A stretch of DNA of 64,000 nucleotides from Marinitoga piezophila KA3. GTDB lineage: Bacteria; Thermotogota; Thermotogae; Petrotogales; Petrotogaceae. Both the position numbers and the translations under genes were made by a program. The stretch covers positions 1,488,001 to 1,552,000 of the forward strand of contig NC_016751.1 in NCBI RefSeq assembly GCF_000255135.1, written 5' to 3'. Numbering within the stretch: position 1 is the stretch's first letter; every line of letters starts with the position of its first letter. The notes under the pieces were generated by a model. It had not been told where the DNA came from. It worked only from the letters and a program-made list of their open reading frames with translations, and did not search any database. This document shows positions 34,671-41,767 of the stretch, one piece after another.

Positions 34671-35321
34671 ATGTTTGATTTTGAAGACTATACATTTTTT
34701 AATCCATCTCCTAATTTCAGGGAGTTAATGATTTTACAGATAATTTCGCAAAATGAAAAGGTATCTCAGGAAATGATAGCCAGAAGCGTAGGGATAGTTC
34801 CTTCAATGGTAAACCGATATTTAAAAGATTTTGAAGATAAGAAATATATAATAAAAACTGGCGGAAACAGAAGAAATATGAATTATGAAATTACGCACGA
34901 TGGGAAAAAGAGGCTGCAATTTTTGACCGTTTCCTTTATAAACGAAGTTTCAAAAATATATTCTGAGACGAAGAAATCATTTAATAAAGTTCTTAACAAA
35001 ATTGAAGATATGGGGTATAAGAATATATTATTATACGGTGCAGGAGTTGTTGGAGGAATAGTATTAAAGGTATTAACCGGAGAAAATATAAACGTAATAG
35101 GGTTTATAGATGATTCTATTTCAAAACAGGGGGATAAAATACATGGAATAAACATATATTCTCCAGAAGAAGTGAAAAATATGGATTATGACATGATTAT
35201 AATAGCTTCATTTAGACATTCTGAGGATATTTTAAAAAATGCGAGAGAAAATGAATTATCAAATATATATATTTTTAATATTGATGAAACAGGTAATGTT
35301 TCATTGGAGAAAGGGGAGTAA
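34671..35321 (+). CDS. winged-helix regulator fused to a Rossmann-like domain
   Basis: 216 residues. Residues about 15-85 are a MarR-like winged helix (REIMILQII-type first helix, then SQEMIARSVGIVPSMVNRYL and a basic wing GGNRRNMNYEIT). A linking helix follows at 86-113. Residues 116-205 are a Rossmann-like domain (NILLYGAGVVGGIVLKVL, VIGFIDDS, YDMIIIASF) like the nucleotide-binding domain found at the N-terminus of sugar-modifying enzymes. It is not Rex: the order is similar but the motifs are not. It probably senses a nucleotide or sugar-nucleotide and represses its own operon and that at 36848. It is followed after three bases by an aminotransferase. Confidence 0.82.
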   Translation: MFDFEDYTFFNPSPNFRELMILQIISQNEKVSQEMIARSVGIVPSMVNRYLKDFEDKKYIIKTGGNRRNMNYEITHDGKKRLQFLTVSFINEVSKIYSETKKSFNKVLNKIEDMGYKNILLYGAGVVGGIVLKVLTGENINVIGFIDDSISKQGDKIHGINIYSPEEVKNMDYDMIIIASFRHSEDILKNARENELSNIYIFNIDETGNVSLEKGE

Positions 35322-35324
35322 AAA

Positions 35325-36461
35325 ATGAAAATTCCATTATTTGATATGACAAGGCAATATGAAAAAATAAGGGAAGAAGTTTTGGAGACTCTTGATAATA
35401 TTTTTAAAACAGGAAAGGTAATTTTAGGACCACATGTAAAAGCTCTTGAAGAAGAATTGGCAGAATATGCAGGGACAAAATATGCAATAGGTGTTGCAAA
35501 TGGCTCTGATGCATTATTTTTATCTGTGAGGGCTTTAAATATTGGAGAAGGTGATTATGTAATTACTACACCATATACATTTTTTGCAACAGCAAGCTGT
35601 ATAACAAGAAATGGAGCAAAGCCTATATTTGTTGATGTTGAAGAAAAGTATTACAACATGGATTTAAATAAGGTAGAAGAAATTTTGAAAAATCATCCAG
35701 AAAGGGAAAAAATAAAGGCAATAATACCCGTTCATCTTTTTGGTAAAACAATAGATCTTGAAAGACTTCAATATTTCAAAGAAAAATATGGAGTTTATAT
35801 AATCGAAGACGGTGCACAGTCCATAGGTTCCATGTGGAAGGGCAAAAAAGGATTTTCTGTTGGAGATTTAAGCATTACATCATTCTTCCCTACCAAAAAC
35901 CTTGGAGGTTATGGTGATGGAGGAATGGTATTTACCAATAATGAAGAGTTAGCAACAAGAGTAAGAAAATTAAGAGTACACGGTGCAGCAAAAAAATACT
36001 ATCATGATGAAGTAGGATTTAATTCAAGGCTTGATGAAGTGCAGGCAGCAATATTGAGAATAAAATTAAAACATCTTGATGAGTACATAGAAAATAGAAT
36101 AAAAATAGCTAAAAAATATGATGAGTTATTTAAAGCATATAAATTAGAAAAATATGTAGAGTATCCAGGAGTATTTGAAGATAAATCTCATGTCTATCAT
36201 CAATATGTAATAACGCTTAAAAAAGGTAATAGAGACGAGTTAAGAGAATATTTAACAGAAAAAGGCATAGGAACATCTATTTATTATCCGAAGGGATTAC
36301 ATGAACAGAAATGTTTTGAATATCTTGGTTATAAAAAAGGAGATTTTCCAATAACAGAAAAAGCAACAGAAACTACATTGGCATTGCCTATATTCCCTGA
36401 ACTCACAGAAAATGAGGTTGAATATATAGTAGAATCTATAAAAGAATATTTTAATAATTAA
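35325..36461 (+). CDS. DegT/DnrJ/EryC1 sugar aminotransferase, WbpE-like
   Basis: 378 residues. PLP enzyme that transaminates a keto sugar nucleotide. The family residues are visible: G-S-D at 60-62 (NGSDALFLSV), D162 in EDGAQSIGS and PLP lysine K191 in SFFPTKNLGG. The opening MIPLFDMTRQY-like segment (KIPLFDMTRQYEKI) and VHLFGKTIDLERL are typical. With WbpA- and WbpB-like genes in the next operon under the same operator, the likely reaction is amination of UDP-3-keto-GlcNAcA (WbpE). The acetyltransferase WbpD is not in the window. Confidence 0.9.
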   Translation: MKIPLFDMTRQYEKIREEVLETLDNIFKTGKVILGPHVKALEEELAEYAGTKYAIGVANGSDALFLSVRALNIGEGDYVITTPYTFFATASCITRNGAKPIFVDVEEKYYNMDLNKVEEILKNHPEREKIKAIIPVHLFGKTIDLERLQYFKEKYGVYIIEDGAQSIGSMWKGKKGFSVGDLSITSFFPTKNLGGYGDGGMVFTNNEELATRVRKLRVHGAAKKYYHDEVGFNSRLDEVQAAILRIKLKHLDEYIENRIKIAKKYDELFKAYKLEKYVEYPGVFEDKSHVYHQYVITLKKGNRDELREYLTEKGIGTSIYYPKGLHEQKCFEYLGYKKGDFPITEKATETTLALPIFPELTENEVEYIVESIKEYFNN

Positions 36462-36464
36462 ACT

Positions 36465-36492
36465 AATCCCGCTTGAAAAACAGCGGGATTTT
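36465..36492 (+). terminator. terminator of the aminotransferase operon
   Basis: AATCCCGCT / AGCGGGATT stem, eight-base loop, short T run. Confidence 0.8.
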
Positions 36493-36493
36493 A

Positions 36494-36502
36494 TGATATA
36501 AT
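36494..36502 (+). promoter_or_regulatory. extended -10 promoter of the 36541 small gene
   Basis: TGATATAAT ending at 36502, directly after the preceding terminator. Confidence 0.5.
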
Positions 36503-36540
36503 ATTATTGATAATAAAATCACAAAGATGGAGGGATGGGA

Positions 36541-36717
36541 ATGTTTGGTTTTTCTCCAGGACTTACAGTGCTATTAATAGTTGCCTTTTTTTTATTGATA
36601 TATAGAGGATGGAAATCATATCAGGATGGATATTTTGGTGAATTTTTATTTAGACTTTTAAGAACCTTTTTATTTGTATTAGCGGCGAATTTTATTATGT
36701 GGATGATGGATATATAG
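36541..36717 (+). CDS. small membrane protein
   Basis: 58 residues, not recognised. Two hydrophobic helices at about 7-22 (LTVLLIVAFFLLIY) and 38-56 (RLLRTFLFVLAANFIMWMM), separated by a charged, aromatic loop (RGWKSYQDGYFGEF). GGAGGG lies six bases before the ATG at 36541, so I prefer it to the in-frame ATG at 36535. It has its own -10 and a strong terminator, which supports a real, separately transcribed gene between the two sugar operons. Confidence 0.7.
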   Translation: MFGFSPGLTVLLIVAFFLLIYRGWKSYQDGYFGEFLFRLLRTFLFVLAANFIMWMMDI

Positions 36718-36726
36718 TATATAATT

Positions 36727-36753
36727 AGGCTCTTCAATTTGAAGAGCCTTTTT
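36727..36753 (+). terminator. terminator of the small membrane protein gene
   Basis: Perfect 9-bp stem AGGCTCTTC / GAAGAGCCT, AATTT loop, T run. Confidence 0.92.
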
Positions 36754-36765
36754 AATTAAATTATA

Positions 36766-36807
36766 TTGACACATTCTTTTTTTTATGATATAATTCACTC
36801 AGTGAAT
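36766..36807 (+). promoter_or_regulatory. consensus promoter with 15-base palindromic operator, copy 2
   Basis: TTGACA at 36766-36771, 17 bases, extended -10 TGATATAAT ending at 36794, and ATTCACT-C-AGTGAAT at 36793-36807. It is identical in sequence and placement to the operator at 34640-34654, although the rest of the two spacers differs. Confidence 0.88.
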
Positions 36808-36847
36808 GAAAATAAATTCAAAATTTTATATATTCGGAGGGATGAAT

Positions 36848-38152
36848 ATGAGTTTAATGGAAAAGATTCAAAACAAAACAGCAAAAATAGGGGTTATTGG
36901 ACTTGGTTATGTTGGATTACCTTTAGCAGTAGAAAAGGCAAAGGCAGGTTATAACGTTATTGGCTTTGATGTTCAGGAAAAAAAAGTTGAAATGGTTAAT
37001 AAAGGTATTAATTATATTGGTGATGTTGTAAATGAAGAACTTGAAGATCTTGTAAAAAAAGGAAAGATTACAGCTACAACAGATTTCGAAAAATTAGCTG
37101 AATGTGATGCAGTAATGATCTGTGTACCTACTCCTTTAAATAAATTTAAGCAGCCCGATTTGCAATATGTTGTTGCTTCTACAAAAGAGGTTGCAAAAAG
37201 ATTGCATAAAGATATGCTGGTAACCCTTGAAAGTACAACATATCCTGGAACCACAGAGGAAGTAATGCTTCCTATATTAGAAGAAACAGGATTAAAGGTT
37301 GGTAAGGATTTCTATCTTGCTTTTTCACCAGAAAGGGTAGACCCAGGAAATTTAAGGTTTAAAACAAAGAATACACCAAAGGTAGTTGGTGGCGTAACAC
37401 CAGAATGTACAAAACATGCTAAAGCGTTATATGAAAATGTTCTTGAAGCAGAGGTATTTGCTGTTTCAACACCAAAAGAAGCAGAAATGGCAAAGATTTT
37501 AGAAAATACATTTAGAATTGTAAATATTGCGCTTATTAATGAAATGGCTGTAGTTGCAAAAAAACTTGGAATTAATATCTGGGAAGTTATTGATGCAGCA
37601 GCTACAAAACCATTTGGTTTTATGCCTTTTTATCCTGGGCCAGGTGTAGGTGGTCATTGTATTCCAATAGATCCATTTTATTTAACATATAAAGCAAGAG
37701 CTGTTGATTATCATACAAGATTAATAGAAATGGCTGGAGAAATAAATGATGCAATGCCTGAATATGTTGTTTCAAGACTTCAGGATATTTTAAACGATAG
37801 AAAGAGATGTTTAAATGGAGCAAAGGTATTATTGCTTGGTGTTGCTTATAAAAACGATATAGATGATTTAAGGGAATCACCTGCATTAAAGGTTATAGAA
37901 CACCTTGAAAAGAAACATGCAGATATTATTATTCATGATCCGTATATTCCAGAATTTACACATGAAGGAAAAACATATAAGAGTGTGGAATTAACAAGAG
38001 AGCTTCTTGAAAGTGTAGATGCTGTGGTATTAACTACTGCACATTCTAATGTAGATTATGAATTTGTGCTTGAACATGCTCCATTCTTATTTGATACAAA
38101 GAATAAAACAAAGAATATAGAAAAGAATAAGGATAAGGTGATATTATTATGA
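36848..38152 (+). CDS. UDP-N-acetylglucosamine 6-dehydrogenase, WbpA-like
   Basis: 434 residues from the ATG at 36848 (GGAGGG upstream). Oxidises UDP-GlcNAc with NAD+ to UDP-GlcNAc-uronic acid. The N-terminal NAD domain has IGVIGLGYVGLPLA at 14-27. CVPTPLNKFKQPDL and SPERVDPG are substrate-side motifs. The catalytic Cys is in GVGGHCIPIDP, and the C-terminal domain has VLLLGVAYKNDIDDLRESPA. The motif set fits the WbpA/WecC group rather than UDP-glucose dehydrogenase. It overlaps the next gene by four bases. Confidence 0.92.
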   Translation: MSLMEKIQNKTAKIGVIGLGYVGLPLAVEKAKAGYNVIGFDVQEKKVEMVNKGINYIGDVVNEELEDLVKKGKITATTDFEKLAECDAVMICVPTPLNKFKQPDLQYVVASTKEVAKRLHKDMLVTLESTTYPGTTEEVMLPILEETGLKVGKDFYLAFSPERVDPGNLRFKTKNTPKVVGGVTPECTKHAKALYENVLEAEVFAVSTPKEAEMAKILENTFRIVNIALINEMAVVAKKLGINIWEVIDAAATKPFGFMPFYPGPGVGGHCIPIDPFYLTYKARAVDYHTRLIEMAGEINDAMPEYVVSRLQDILNDRKRCLNGAKVLLLGVAYKNDIDDLRESPALKVIEHLEKKHADIIIHDPYIPEFTHEGKTYKSVELTRELLESVDAVVLTTAHSNVDYEFVLEHAPFLFDTKNKTKNIEKNKDKVILL

Positions 38153-39222
38153 TTCGACTGGCATTAATTGGTTGTGGTAGAATTGCTACTAAAAAACATA
38201 CAGAAGCTATAATAAAGAATAGCGAATTATTTGAGCTTGTAGCTGTTGTTGATCCTGTAAAGGAAAAGGCAGAAAATATTGCTAATATAATAGAAGAAGC
38301 GGGATTAAAAAGGCCAGAAGTATATACTGATTATAATGAAGTTTTAAAAAGAGAAGATATAGATATGGTATCCATAGCTACAGAAAGTGGATATCATTAT
38401 CAGATTTCTATAGATGCAATGTGCAATGGAAAACATGTGCTTGTTGAAAAACCTATGGCATTATCCACAAAAGAAATGGACCATATGATAGAACTTTCAA
38501 AAGAAAAGGATTTAAAATTAGGTGTGTGTTTTCAGAACAGATTTAATCCACCTATTCAGGAGTTAAGAAAAAAACTTGAAAATGGTGATTTTGGAAAATT
38601 GTTGCATGGACAGATTTCCATAAGATGGAACAGGAATAAATCATATTATGAACAGGCACCATGGAGAGGAACGTGGGAGCTTGATGGTGGAACATTAATG
38701 AATCAATGTACTCACGGAATAGACCTATTACAATGGACATTTGGTGAAATAGAAGAGATTTCTGGTAGAATTGAAAACTTTAATCATCCATATATTGAAG
38801 CAGAAGATTTTGGAAGTGCAATTATAAAGTTTAAAAATGGTGCTGTGGGAATTGTAGAAGGAACAGCAAATGTTTATCCAAAGAATCTTGAAGAAACATT
38901 GTCTGTGTTTGGTGAAAATGGAACGGTTGTAATAGGTGGTCTGGCAGTAAATAAAATAGAAACCTGGAGATTTGATGGTGAAGAATCACATCCATTTCAA
39001 AATTTGCCTGATCCTGATACTGTTTATGGTGCAGGTCATGTGCCGCTTTATAAGGACTTTTATGAAGCTATAATAAATAATAGAAAACCATATATTTCTG
39101 GAGAAGATGGAAAAAAAGCTGTTGAAATTGTACTTGCAATTTATAAATCTTCTAAGGAAGGAAAACCAGTAAAATTTCCATTTGAATTTTCAACACTTGA
39201 GATGAAGGAATATTTTAAGTAA
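38149..39222 (+). CDS. Gfo/Idh/MocA oxidoreductase, WbpB-like
   Basis: 357 residues. The Rossmann motif GCGRIATKKH is at 8-17 and the family EKP at 100-102. The C-terminal sheet domain contains WRGTWELDGGTLMNQCTHGIDLLQWTFG, where the conserved GG...HxID segment lines the active site. Together with the dehydrogenase it overlaps, it should oxidise the C3 hydroxyl of UDP-GlcNAcA (WbpB reaction), giving the substrate of the WbpE-like aminotransferase. That pathway leads to 2,3-diamino-uronic acids in O-antigens or S-layer glycans. Confidence 0.88.
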   Translation: MIRLALIGCGRIATKKHTEAIIKNSELFELVAVVDPVKEKAENIANIIEEAGLKRPEVYTDYNEVLKREDIDMVSIATESGYHYQISIDAMCNGKHVLVEKPMALSTKEMDHMIELSKEKDLKLGVCFQNRFNPPIQELRKKLENGDFGKLLHGQISIRWNRNKSYYEQAPWRGTWELDGGTLMNQCTHGIDLLQWTFGEIEEISGRIENFNHPYIEAEDFGSAIIKFKNGAVGIVEGTANVYPKNLEETLSVFGENGTVVIGGLAVNKIETWRFDGEESHPFQNLPDPDTVYGAGHVPLYKDFYEAIINNRKPYISGEDGKKAVEIVLAIYKSSKEGKPVKFPFEFSTLEMKEYFK

Positions 39223-39225
39223 TAA

Positions 39226-39272
39226 TAAAATAAAAATGTCGGGCTGAAAATCAGCCCGACTTATTATTATTT
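39226..39272. terminator. bidirectional terminator
   Basis: GTCGGGCTGA / TCAGCCCGAC (39238-39260) flanked by AATAATAAAATAAAAA and TTATTATTATTTATTATT, serving the convergent wbpB-like and hpf genes. Confidence 0.9.
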
Positions 39273-39273
39273 A

Positions 39274-39819
39274 TTATTCTTCAAATTCTATTAATCCCAA
39301 TGTTCCGTCTTTTCTTTTGTAAATAACATTAACTTCTTCTGACTCTGAATTTCTAAATACAAAAAATTCGTGTCCCAATAATTCTAACTGTAATATCGCT
39401 TCTTCTAATGAGAACATACTCATATCAAATCTTTTTCTTTTTTCAATTTTGCTGAAAAGTTCATCTTCATCATCTAATTCTACAGGTTTAACATCTTTTA
39501 ATGGGTTTGGAGCATCGTGATTTTGTAATTTTCCTTTTACTTTCTTTAATTTTCTTTCAAAAGCGTCAGAAACTTTATCTATAACCTCGTAAAGGTCTGT
39601 CCCCCTTTCTTCTACTTTGAAAATACTGCCTTTAAATTTAAGATGTGAAGTGACCTCAACCTTATAAGTTTCTCTGTCTTTTTCTACCCTAATTTCTGTT
39701 CCCATTAACAAATCATCGTGTTTTTTGAACATTCTGTCGATTTTTTCCATTCTCTTTTCTAAATAATCTTCAAGAGCTTTAGTGAGCTCAATGTTTTTTG
39801 TGAATAATTTGTAATCCAT
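39274..39819 (-). CDS. hpf: ribosome hibernation-promoting factor, long form
   Basis: 181 residues. The first 100 residues are the ribosome-binding HPF/YfiA domain (FTKNIELTKALEDYLEKRMEK, YKVEVTSHLKFKGSIFKVEE, DLYEVIDKVSDAFERKLKK). The last 55 residues are the C-terminal dimerisation domain of the long form (SLEEAILQLELLGHEFFVFR, then VNVIYKRKDGTLGLIE). By family it pairs 70S ribosomes into inactive 100S dimers in stationary phase. AAAGGAGGTG precedes the ATG. Confidence 0.95.
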   Translation of the reverse strand: MDYKLFTKNIELTKALEDYLEKRMEKIDRMFKKHDDLLMGTEIRVEKDRETYKVEVTSHLKFKGSIFKVEERGTDLYEVIDKVSDAFERKLKKVKGKLQNHDAPNPLKDVKPVELDDEDELFSKIEKRKRFDMSMFSLEEAILQLELLGHEFFVFRNSESEEVNVIYKRKDGTLGLIEFEE

Positions 39820-39864
39820 AAGAACACCTCCTTTGGAAGATCCCTAACCACATCTCCTACTATA

Positions 39865-39893
39865 ATAATAGCACTTTTTTTAAAAAAAGTCAA
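39865..39893 (-). promoter_or_regulatory. promoter of hpf
   Basis: Minus strand: TTGACT (39893-39888), 17 bases, TATTAT (39870-39865). The spacer holds TTTTTTTAAAAAAA. Confidence 0.72.
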
Positions 39894-39925
39894 ATTCTCT
39901 TAATAAATAGTTTTCTTTAAAGTAA

Positions 39926-40483
39926 CTAAAGGGGAGTGTCTATGTCAAAAACGGGCATAGGTATATTAATTTCTATTTTTTCTACTAATTCTGGTTGTTT
40001 ATATATTATCTGTTTTATACCGGCATCGCCTGATAAATCTAAAACATTTTTATATAATTGTTTATCAATTAATGTTGGAAATCCTTTTTGTCCCTGATAA
40101 TACGGAGCAACAATAGGTTTTTTAGTATTTTGATATAAAATTTTTTCAACTGTTTCTTTTGTGATTAGAGGCATATCTCCAAGAAATATTAGAGTTTTGT
40201 CATAATTATTGTTTAAAGCATATTGTATTGCTGTTTTTACTGAAGAGGAAATTCCTTTTTTATATTCGTGATTATAAATGATTTTGAAATTAGAATAGTC
40301 TTTGAAATGATTTTCTATTTCATTCCAATTTTCATTTACAACAAGCAATTTATCGAAAGCATATTGATTTAACAAATCTATGGTCCATTGCAAAAGTGGT
40401 TTGCCATTGTAATTATATATAAGTTTATTGCCTTTAAATCTCTTTGATAAACCTGCAGCAAGTATAACTCCCAATATTTTCAT
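39926..40483 (-). CDS. MobA/MocA-like nucleotidyltransferase
   Basis: 185 residues. The N-terminal signature LAAGLSKRFKGNKL binds the nucleotide; GKPLLQWTI, the IFLGDMPLI metal motif and GYPT-like KGFPTLID follow. It resembles MocA/MobA and related NTP-transferase-like proteins that load CTP or GTP onto a cofactor. No molybdenum genes are near. The protein stops at FDIDTPL, where relatives usually continue DIDTPEDYE for ten or more residues, so the C-terminus may be slightly cut. Confidence 0.8.
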   Translation of the reverse strand: MKILGVILAAGLSKRFKGNKLIYNYNGKPLLQWTIDLLNQYAFDKLLVVNENWNEIENHFKDYSNFKIIYNHEYKKGISSSVKTAIQYALNNNYDKTLIFLGDMPLITKETVEKILYQNTKKPIVAPYYQGQKGFPTLIDKQLYKNVLDLSGDAGIKQIIYKQPELVEKIEINIPMPVFDIDTPL

Positions 40484-40549
40484 TTTAAAAAACCTCCAAT
40501 TTGATGTATAATTATGTTAACATTATATCACAGATTAAGGGGGTTGTTT

Positions 40550-41767
40550 ATGAAAAGGTTTTCAGTTTTAATACTTTTTGTCTTAATGATTACATTTTTA
40601 TTTGCCGGTGAAATTACTGTATGGTTTGAATATGAAGGTTTTGATCAATTTGAAGATATTGTAAAATCATTTGAAAAAGAGAATCCTGGAATCACTGTGA
40701 AGGTGATAAGACAGCAAAAAATATCCTCGAAATTATTTACAGTTTTTAGAGGAGATGGAGATATTCCTGATATTGTTTTAGTAAAAAATGATGAGATAGG
40801 GAAGTTAACAGATGCAGGATTATTAGAAAATATAGATGCATTAAAAGATAAATATGGAAAATCATTTATAAAAGGCTCATTTGATGCATTTAAAATAGAA
40901 AAACATATTGTTAAAGATGGAAAATCTATTTCTAAGGAAGTACATTATTATGGCATACCATTTTATTTTGATACACAGGTATTATTTTATCATTATAAAA
41001 CCTTTTATGATGCTGGATTTCCTTTGGAATATGGACATACATTTGAAGATTTATTGTTTGCAAGTTATGCAGTGGAAGAAAAAACAAAGGGAAAAACACT
41101 TGGGCTTGCATGGGGCGCCAATTCGCCTTATTGGTTCCCACCTTTCCAATGGGCATTTGGAAAAGAAAATTTAATGGAAAATGGAAGAATAATAATAGAT
41201 GATGATAATACCTATAATGCAATTTCTTTTATATTTACAACAGTTGCAGGAGGTAGTGCTCATCTCATAGAAAGGCAGGGGCTTGTTTCTGGATTTAAAA
41301 AAGGCAAAATAGCAGCCATGTTTTTTGGGACCTTTATGATTCCTGATTTTATTAAATCCGGTATAGAGTTTAAAATATTACCATTACCATATATAAAAGA
41401 AGCAGGAAATTATATGACACCTGTTCTGGATTACAAAGGTTTTAGCGTTATAAAAGGGAAATTAAATAATGATGTTGAGAAATTTCTTGAGTATATTTCA
41501 AAGAAAGAATCTCAGATTACATTTTGTAAGGACTTATACAAATTTCCTTCTTCCAAAAGTGCTTTTGATGAATTGAAAGAAAAGGATGAATATTTTAAGG
41601 TTGCCTATATGTCTGCGGAAAGAGGAAAGGTTTTGCCAAATTCCGCATATTTTAAATCAAAATACTGGCAGGGAATACGAACGATGATGACATTAATTCT
41701 TAAGCAAAAAGATGAAATGGATGATTCTATTATAGAAAAAACACAGAGGTTTATGGATGAAAAATAA
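40550..41767 (+). CDS. sugar ABC transporter binding protein
   Basis: 405 residues from the ATG at 40550 (AAGGGGG upstream). The signal peptide is about residues 1-19 (ending TFLFAG). The family 1 solute-binding fold is shown by ITVWFEYEGFDQFEDIVKSF, NPGITVKV, DIPDIVLVKNDEIGKL and YGIPFYFDTQVLFYH. It resembles MalE-type proteins but is clearly different from the malE at 14654. Its end overlaps the fused permease gene by 11 bases, so the two form one transporter. The sugar is unknown. Confidence 0.88.
   Translation: MKRFSVLILFVLMITFLFAGEITVWFEYEGFDQFEDIVKSFEKENPGITVKVIRQQKISSKLFTVFRGDGDIPDIVLVKNDEIGKLTDAGLLENIDALKDKYGKSFIKGSFDAFKIEKHIVKDGKSISKEVHYYGIPFYFDTQVLFYHYKTFYDAGFPLEYGHTFEDLLFASYAVEEKTKGKTLGLAWGANSPYWFPPFQWAFGKENLMENGRIIIDDDNTYNAISFIFTTVAGGSAHLIERQGLVSGFKKGKIAAMFFGTFMIPDFIKSGIEFKILPLPYIKEAGNYMTPVLDYKGFSVIKGKLNNDVEKFLEYISKKESQITFCKDLYKFPSSKSAFDELKEKDEYFKVAYMSAERGKVLPNSAYFKSKYWQGIRTMMTLILKQKDEMDDSIIEKTQRFMDEK

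Noticed and set aside
34671-35321. Redox repressor Rex
   Set aside because: The domain order is similar, but the winged-helix sequence and the Rossmann motifs do not match, and the operator ATTCACTCAGTGAAT is not a Rex site.
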